64,000 nt of DNA. It comes from Ligustrum vulgare (lineage: Eukaryota; Streptophyta; Magnoliopsida; Lamiales; Oleaceae). The position numbers and the translations under genes were made by a program. Below the pieces are notes generated by a model. That model worked only from the letters and a program-made list of their open reading frames with translations, made no database searches and was not told the DNA's origin. Below, one piece after another: positions 57,826 to 64,000 of the stretch. The stretch lies in assembly GCA_963555705.1 (NCBI GenBank), contig OY743174.1:63262234-63326233 (forward strand). Direction: 5' to 3'. The stretch's first letter is position 1; each line of letters starts with the position of its first letter.

Positions 57826-58660
57826 TCAATTCTGTTGACATGTGGGGAAATTTCTGGCTATACATGACTCTTGTAAAGTAGCAAAGGTTCCATGGATTTG
57901 CTGGGTATCAAACTTGTTGATGTATTCTTTCAAGATTATTGACTTTTCTTTTCCTCCATTAGTGAGGAGGGTCCATCCATTATACTGGCATATACATTTG
58001 AATTTTTTATCATACAAGTTTTTGGCAATGTTGTAGATAACCTTAATTCCCAACACCCTTCGAGATCTAAACCATGACCTTGTAACATTTGGTATTGTCT
58101 TGGTATTTTTTTCAACTTCAATTTGAAAATTTTGAGTAACATACCCAATTGTGATAATATGCTCAGCAGAATAATATATCCTTCCATCAATTTCAGGATT
58201 GGTCGAATAAAATTTTAAATATATGGGTCTTCCTTGGGCAAACTTTGAAATTTCTCCTTCTAATAAATCATCAAATTTTTAAATTTCTTTCAAATCTTTC
58301 CCTGGGTAGATAAGATCCAAAAATCCATAATCTGCTGCCATTTTTATCATAACGGGATCTCCTCCCTGAGTAACGATCAATCGTGGGTATACATGATCTT
58401 CAGATGAAATGTAATAACAATCACATTCTTGGAGTTCATATATAACTTTGACATTAATTTTATATTCGTCTTCTTTTGGTAAAAAAGGGGAATCATCTTC
58501 TTCCTCAGCACGAATTTTGATTACCCTTGTATGTTCATCTTTGATTGTCACTTTTCGAGGACTGGCTTCATTTATGGTTACTTTCTTTGGACTTGGTTCA
58601 TCTATTTTAATCGTTGGTCCACCACTGCTTCCATAAGATGTACCCGTTTTTATTTTTGAT
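57826..58660 (-). pseudogene. Caulimovirid ORF in the transactivator position, broken
   Basis: The coding-like sequence runs through three minus-strand frames: 58551-58279 (acidic, YISSEDHVYPRLIV), 58190-57936 and 58056-57826 (LGIKVIYNIAKNLYDKKFK). It lies between RNase H and the promoter, where caulimovirids encode the transactivator/viroplasmin. The assignment is by position. The frame changes at about 58275 and 58060 show that it is dead. Confidence 0.5.
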
Positions 58661-58680
58661 ATAACCTATTTGGTATCACC

Positions 58681-58911
58681 CTATTTGGTAATTAATGATT
58701 CAAACTGAGATTTAATCTCAATTATGTTATCATTCAATTCTTTGGTATAATTGTAATGAAATTTTGAGATTTCCATCAATTGCTTGAAACTTTCCTGGAG
58801 AGTTTCTGCTAATTGCTCAATTCCAAGTTTTATATCTTCAGCTTCCTCTGTGAGGAAGTTCATTCGCTTTTTGGCGTCTATCAAGGATTTTTTGATATTA
58901 TCCATCTGCAA
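58681..58911 (-). CDS. Coiled-coil ORF of the caulimovirid relic
   Basis: The frame has 76 codons and starts inside the RNase H end (overlap of about 14 bases). It is Glu/Lys/Leu-rich and predicted to be a coiled coil. It may be the N-terminal part of the following transactivator-position frame, from which it is separated by a stop at about 58681. Confidence 0.5.
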   Translation of the reverse strand: MQMDNIKKSLIDAKKRMNFLTEEAEDIKLGIEQLAETLQESFKQLMEISKFHYNYTKELNDNIIEIKSQFESLITK

Positions 58912-59200
58912 ATTTAATATTCCTGCTTAAAAAGTCCGCAAGATAATTATTAACACCTTTAATATGAACTATATCAAAATTATAAAATGTCAAATAGGCT
59001 TGCCATCTATGGAGCCTTCTATATTGAAGTTCTGGTGGTAACTTATTTTTTACTAAACCTGCAACTTGAGAATTATCAGTTTCAACAATGAATTTCTTAG
59101 ATAATAAAAACAATGAAAATTTCTTTATTCCTCTGATGATTGCTAACAATTCTTTCTCATGAGTAGTATAATTTATTTCTGCTTAGTTAAACATTCTACT
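58898..59200 (-). pseudogene. Caulimovirid RNase H domain
   Basis: The frame at 59149-58898 contains the RNase H core features LAIIRGIKKFS, FIVETDNSQVAGLV and the C-terminal HIKGVNNYLADFLSR, typical of caulimovirid and gypsy RNase H. A stop at about 59180 separates it from upstream sequence of the same domain. Confidence 0.8.
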
Positions 59201-59319
59201 GGAGTATCTACAAATTTCATTAAGATCTGTTTTTAATATTGTTGTCCAATATTTATCCGATGCATTAGTATTAATTATTATATTATCTTTTTCATCTGAA
59301 AATCTTAATTTTGGTAATT

Positions 59320-60142
59320 TTTTTCATTCTTCCTTTAGTAATTTGACAATTTCTGTATATTCATCACTCCATGCTTTTGTATTTATTTTCTTAAGTAAAA
59401 TCTGAATTTTATGTCTCTTTTTTGAGAGATTTTCAATAAATCCTTCTGCATAATTTAAACATCCTAAAAAATTTTGTAATTGTTCCTTTGATTCTAATTT
59501 GTCTGAAAAACTTTCTATCTTTTTAGATATATGAGTTTGTAATTTATTCATCTTTTATCTATTGATAATCTAAGAAAATCAATTTCTTATTTTTCTATTA
59601 TAACTTTGTTTTTTGAAAGAACAATTCCTTCTTTTTTTCATTCATTTATAAATTTTATCAAATGATTTCTATGTTCTTCTCTATTATTAGAACATATTAA
59701 TATATCATCAACATATACAATTAGGACTTCATTGAATTTTCTAAATATATTATTCATTCTTCTTTGATATATTTGTGGTGCATTTTTTAAACAAAATGGT
59801 ATAACCATTCATTTATACTTACCTTTGGGTGTACTAAATGCGGTATATTAAATACTATTTTCTTCCATTTTTACTTTCCAAAATCTTGATTTACAGTCAA
59901 ATTTATAATAATATTGTTTTCCTTTTGCAAGATTTATTAGTACATCTTTATTTGGTAAAAAGTATACATCAAATTTGGTATATTTGTTTAATTCTGTATA
60001 ATTTATCATCATTCTAGCTTTTCCTCTTTTTTGTTCAGAATGTTTCATTACCATGAAAGCTGGACTACTATGGGGTCCATTACTATTCTGATTAATTTTT
60101 AGTTAAGTAATTCTTTTATTTGATTTTTAAATTCTTGTATAG
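59320..60142 (-). pseudogene. Caulimovirid reverse transcriptase, broken
   Basis: Frames at 60054-59848 (KRGKARMMINYTELNKYTKF) and 59551-59324, plus a stretch between them with YVDD at 59715-59704, give the order fingers, palm, connection. Several in-frame stops (for example near 60095, 59850, 59650 and 59330) break it. The 5' end is interrupted at 60142 by gypsy D. Confidence 0.8.
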
Positions 60143-60815
60143 TGTTGACCACAAAATCTGGTAGGATCTTAGATCAGCTCGTCTCAGCTCCTCCCTCTTG
60201 AACATGTGGGTCTCCTGCGCACTAGGACAAACAATCAGCTTGTAGAGGGGGTCGATGTGGCTCTCATTTGCACTCCGATGCTTAAGTTAGTACTCATTTC
60301 AAGCAAATATGAATTGGGTGCGGGGAATATAAGTGTGTAAAAGAGAGAAAATGGAGTGAGAGTAAAATATTGAGTTAGAGTATTGAATTACCAACCTTTT
60401 ACTTGGAGACCAACCTGTTCTATTTATAGTTGTATTCATTTACTAATGACGTGACATGTGTTAGTATTTACACGTGGCTTCTCCCCATCCGTTGGTCAAG
60501 TTAACCATTTAGTTGGTCATAATCATTACAACCTACTATAGCTTTATTGCTGCTATCACATCAACGGTAAAAGCGTTGTCCCATCAAATTGCAGTTTACT
60601 TTCAAGTCCTGTGCTAGTGACGTTTCTACCTAACATAGCTGTCGGTCCTTAAGGTTGCCTCGGACGGCGCTACTTGGGGAGATAGTTCGTTTGTAGATGG
60701 AGTGAGCCTCGGGATGCCTCGGCCAAGTGATAACCATGTAGTTGTGGGCCCACTTAAATGGTCACTGGGTCCCATAAGCGACACGTTATACGCAATTTCA
60801 AACATGGTTGTAACA
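60143..60815 (-). repeat. 3' LTR of gypsy element D
   Basis: The 673-bp repeat starts TGTTGACCACAA and ends TTGTAACA. It shares with element C LTRs the blocks 'caaacaatcag', 'gcactccgatg' and 'gtgcggggaa', plus a minus-strand TATA box (complement of tatttata, 60421-60428). The adjacent purine tract (minus strand TTGAGGGACTAG) matches element C. Confidence 0.9.
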
Positions 60816-61337
60816 CTAGTCCCTCAAATATGGTTGGTTCATTCATGTACGATCCATATTTGTCGTGCATTTATAATTTTGGGAGATTGCCTCTTGAGTT
60901 TCCCGCAATTATGGCTCATGAGCTGTACTCATTAAAACGAACGGTTATTTTTCTTTCAAAATACTACTGTTTGGCGCTTTATTTAGCCTACCAATAAAAG
61001 TCTTTCACTCGACGCTTACACGTGGAGGGCTGAGATTAATCTGAACCTTGCCAGCTAACGGTTTATGCCTACAGAGTGCGTTCCCATAAACCCTTTACCT
61101 TCCTTCGCTTTCTTTTCCCCCTCTTTTTTCCTTGTTATTCCTAGTAACTCATAGAGATTTCCTTCGTTATCTTCCCTGTCCACTCATCGAAATGCTTTTG
61201 ATATTTCGTCAGAAATTACCGCCTCCCATCTCTCGTCTTGTCGCATTGCTCGTCATCAAATCTTCCTTGCCTCTTGTTAAGAAGGTAATTCCTCGCTTTA
61301 TTAGTATTTCTTACCGCCCTCATTTTGTTTTGCTTAT

Positions 61338-61362
61338 ATTATATATATATATATATATATAT
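61338..61362. repeat. (AT)n microsatellite
   Basis: A run of about 12 AT dinucleotides lies upstream of the antisense gene ATG in element D, probably within an intron of its leader. Confidence 0.9.
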
Positions 61363-61436
61363 TTTATTTTTCTGGAGTGCGTGGAGTGTACCACTATTTG
61401 CGTGGTATCTCTGGGGGTAAGTTTGGTTCTGGGGAA

Positions 61437-63460
61437 CATGGAAGGATCTAGGGAAGTGGACCTGAAGGAATTGATGGCGGTAGCGGACCCTATAAGGGGT
61501 TTTTGTCCTGTGTCCTACTTAGTATTTAGTTCCCGTCTTTTTAGGGAGCGTAGGAAGAAAAGAGAGTGGCGGTTCTGTAGTGTAATATCTTTAAGTGATT
61601 CTGACAGCGAAGGTGACTCATCTCAACCATACATGGCCAAGTTATCGACTCAAGAAGAGGCGTCATTACAAGAGATTCTACGTGAGAAAGAACGGTACTT
61701 TAAGGGGAAGGAGACGGCGAGCACCTCATCTGGGGCATCAGAATCTCATCTAGGGGTAAGGGCCCCATTTAGGGCCCATAGGGAGGGGCCTGACTGCAGA
61801 GGAGATCGCCCAGGTAGAGGACTGGGTGGATTATTTTAATAAAGTTTCTGGATACCATGTTGACCCCCTACCTCGGACGAAGCAGTAGGAGTCTAACGAA
61901 GTTAAGACAGAGGTTAGGGGGAACGACATTGTCGAGGTATCGTTGGTGTATAGGATTCCTTGGGAGATAAGGGCAATTCATCCAAGTCCATCATGCCGAC
62001 CCTGCTGCCCCCCGGATGGCCAAGTGGCGGTGCTCCTCGATGCCTTTTTATGAGGGATGCGCTTGCCTCTCCGCCCATTCTTCAGAGCCCTCCTTCGCAG
62101 CTACAACGTATGCCCTTATCAAGTAGCCCCAAATTTTCGGACCCAAGTAGTGGGGACTTGGTTAATTTGGCAAGAAGTCAATCTGGAGCATCCGATTTCT
62201 CTTCATATCATCCACACCCTTTATGTGTTGAATAAAACCGCAAGGAGAGAGAAAGACAAAAGTCCAGATGTGAAGGACTGGTATTATTTAACTCCCCGGG
62301 CTAGTATCCTCCCATCATCACAAGGCATCCAACGTCCCTCAAGAATTGGAGGACCAAATGGTTTTGGGTCGGCGGCGACTGGAAGTGTACTCCTTCAGAT
62401 CCTGTCCCTGAAATAACAGTTCCCCGAACCCTTTCTTTCCCCCCATGAGTTCTTATGTTCTCTTATGTGGGTGTACAGCCATATTTTGACTCGGCACTTT
62501 CCTACCTCCTATACTTATATATTGCTTTTTTTGATTTTGTAGGACAAACATATGCCTACTAGCTTCATACGGAGGACCTGGAAGTTGTGAAGAGGCTATT
62601 TGAATACCGCGACGACTTCCAAAAAGTTATATCTTCAAAAAGGCTCTTCGTTAAGCACGGTTTAATGCGGGATATGGGTATATTCACTTCACTCACTTGT
62701 ATCTGTATGTTAGCTCATACTGCATTTCTTGACTTGGCGTGCTCCTTGCAGGATCAAGAGAATTTCCCAAAATATCCTTAAAAGGTTTGAAGGCTAAGAA
62801 GATTCCTCCCGCTCTGGCTTCTAGGAGTGAAGAGGAGAAGAAGCAAAGATCCGTCTTTACGGGCTTTCATCTGGAGGCCACTAAGAGGACTGCCGAAGCC
62901 TCAAGGGAAGCATTTGAAGATGCCTCTGCTCCCAGGCTGCTTGATCTACCATCTCTTCCGGCCTCATCTGCCGCAACACAACCTATACCACAACTTCTCG
63001 CTGCAAAGAAGGAACGCGGCCTCAAACTGGCTTAGGGGCAAGAGAAGAAAAAGAAAATCAGGAAAAAGGAGCAAGCGAGGATCCCACAAGCTCTTCCTGA
63101 AGTGGTGACTGTCGATGAAGACGAGGTATTGGAAGTGCTGTTGAGGAGCAACCTCCATTGAAAAGATTAAAAAGGGGCGGTAAGGGTCAACCTAGCGGAG
63201 TGGAGGTTCCATCAAGCATTCCTCCTGCTGACCTGCCCGGGTCAGGCGAAGGTTCCGAGGCATTACACTCGTCCCCTTCCGATCATGTGGAGAGAGCTGA
63301 CCAAAATACCGCCTTGGAGATGGCTTGGATTAAAGAGGGTCTTGTCCCTAAGCCATCCATTTTGGATTCTGATGGCCTGGCGTCCCTTCCTGGGTATGCG
63401 GCTAAGGCTGCTATTGCAATGGATAGCTATTGGACGGAAGGGTGGGAATCAGATCGGTGA
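61437..63460 (+). pseudogene. Antisense extra gene of gypsy element D
   Basis: This is homologous to 28630-32292 in element C. ATG 61437 opens a frame with GFCPVSYLVFSSRLFRER, an acidic patch LSDSDSEGD and APFRAHREG. It frameshifts at about 61780. The middle exon continues in another frame (62057-62416; PFFRALLRSYNVCPYQVAPNF, VKDWYYL). The 62739-63035 exon (FPKISLKGLKAKKIPPALA) ends in a stop, and the 63158-63460 part (KRLKRGGKG... YWTEGW) ends where the coiled coil should begin. The exon order and the GT/AG sites near 62442 and 62751 match element C. The shared conserved blocks suggest past selection on the protein, whose role is unknown. Confidence 0.75.
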
Positions 63461-63535
63461 CCTCATCAAAAAGCTTGCCCTTCAGAGCATTGGACTCCGC
63501 CAAGGCCTCGGCAGTTACCGCTTGAGCTTGGGAAC
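63461..63535 (-). other. Inverted piece of antisense-gene-like sequence
   Basis: Directly after YWTEGW the plus-strand gene stops matching element C. The minus strand of this 75-bp stretch reads as an Ala/Glu/Leu-rich helical peptide (VTAEALAESNALKGKLFDEV) like the coiled coil of that gene. It looks like a small inversion at the junction between the antisense gene and pol. Confidence 0.4.
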
Positions 63536-64000
63536 CATCCAAGACCCTTCCTCTTCTACCACCAAAATCTATGTCCCCAGTTCAATGGAGGAGACCGGCA
63601 GATGTTCAATTGGTACCATGTTGAGGAGCTCGACGTCCTTACTGCTTGCCAACTTAGAAAAGGCATCCGCATTTGAATTCTCAATTCTAGGAATATGGAT
63701 TAGTTCGATCTTCTTGAAATGGATCGATAAGTCTTTCACTTTCTTTACGCAATCATAGCTGACTCCTTAGCAGTGAACTGCCCGTTAACTTGGCTTACAA
63801 CAAGTTACGAATCGCTGTTTGCTGATAATGACTTGATTTTCAGAGCTATGGCAAACCTCATTCCAGCTAGGAGTGCTTCGTATTCCGCGACATTGTTCGA
63901 GGCTTTAAAGCTGAAGCCAATCGCACTGTGCAACTTATGACCCTCCGGGCTTATCAGTATTACCCCTGCCCCGGATCTTCCTTCAGCGAAGGACCCATCA
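63536..64000 (-). pseudogene. Tail of gypsy pol (second RNase H and its extension), element D
   Basis: On the minus strand this encodes the end of the archaeal-type RNase H (matching 32338-32580 of element C) and its usual continuation (KKIELIHIPRIENSNADAFS, KLASSKDVELLNMVP). It then runs into a stop and the inverted piece at 63461. No integrase is present before the antisense gene, so this copy, too, has lost it. The N-terminal part of pol is past the window edge. Confidence 0.75.

Larger units (their letters stand above)
55600..60142 (-). mobile_element. Endogenous caulimovirid (pararetrovirus) relic, truncated
   Basis: Read on the minus strand from 60142, the order is reverse transcriptase, RNase H, a later open frame in the transactivator position, an intergenic region with a TATAAATA promoter, then several small A-rich open frames. 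This order around a promoter matches the circular genome of Caulimoviridae, not an LTR element, and no LTRs flank it. The codon use is strongly A/T-biased. RT is broken by several stops and frame changes, so it is a dead copy. The right side is cut by gypsy D (60143), inserted in the RT region. The upstream part (movement and coat proteins, protease) is not seen in the window and could lie beyond gypsy D. Genus cannot be assigned with confidence. Confidence 0.8.
60143..64000 (-). mobile_element. Second Tat/Ogre-type gypsy copy (element D), leaves the window
   Basis: The LTR at 60143-60815 is of the same family as those of element C. It is followed on the plus strand by the antisense gene (61437-63460), and the minus-strand pol tail then begins at about 63536 and runs to the window end. 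The 5' LTR, gag and most of pol lie outside. The left flank is tatag (60138-60142), and its partner would be past the right edge. It is inserted in the caulimovirid RT relic. Confidence 0.88.

Overview
The window is nuclear DNA of a flowering plant, most likely a eudicot. It is AT-rich and has plant spliced genes (GT-AG introns), 5-bp target-site duplications around Ty1/copia and Ty3/gypsy elements, a hAT-type MITE and an endogenous caulimovirid. The exact lineage cannot be read from the sequence. Host genes are few: one intact gene, one large pseudogene paralogous to it, a last exon of 2-oxoglutarate dehydrogenase E1, and a few weak gene fragments. Most of the window is nested mobile DNA.

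Layout. 1-5.3 kb: degenerate intergenic DNA, including a relic copy (3.87-4.56 kb) of the sequence that lies just upstream of the pseudogene at 17 kb. 5.29-12.60 kb: an old Ty1/copia element (659-bp LTRs) whose gag-pol frame is broken by a 1,440-bp solo LTR and two internal deletions. 12.67-16.6 kb: a tandem array of about 424-bp AT-rich units, interrupted by a 1.55-kb insertion. 17.04-26.50 kb: a CLASSY-type (CLSY3/4 clade) SNF2 helicase pseudogene with a Tnt1-like copia element (element A) inserted 20 codons before its end. 27.69-37.94 kb: a 10.2-kb minus-strand Ty3/gypsy element of Tat/Ogre type (element C). It has a dual RNase H, no recognisable integrase, a 41-bp minisatellite leader, and an antisense extra gene that is itself split by a 578-bp hAT MITE. 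39.87-50.36 kb: an intact three-exon CLSY gene (about 1,153 aa) carrying a complete Tnt1-like copia element (element B, 41.99-47.09 kb) in intron 1. 51.0-51.2 kb: the OGDH E1 last exon, minus strand. 55.6-60.14 kb: a degraded minus-strand caulimovirid. 60.14 kb to the end: a second Tat-type gypsy copy (element D), inserted into the viral reverse transcriptase region and leaving the window.

How the parts relate. CLSY proteins recruit RNA polymerase IV to make siRNAs for RNA-directed DNA methylation, the pathway that silences elements like those found here. Both CLSY paralogues have been hit by the same Tnt1-like family. Element B has two LTRs that look identical, a perfect TSD and an uninterrupted 1,295-codon gag-pol, so it is very young and possibly still competent. 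Elements A and B share nearly the same body and R-U5 but have unrelated U3 promoter halves. By LTR divergence read by eye, the order of insertion is B (youngest), then A, then the 5.3-kb copia, then gypsy C.
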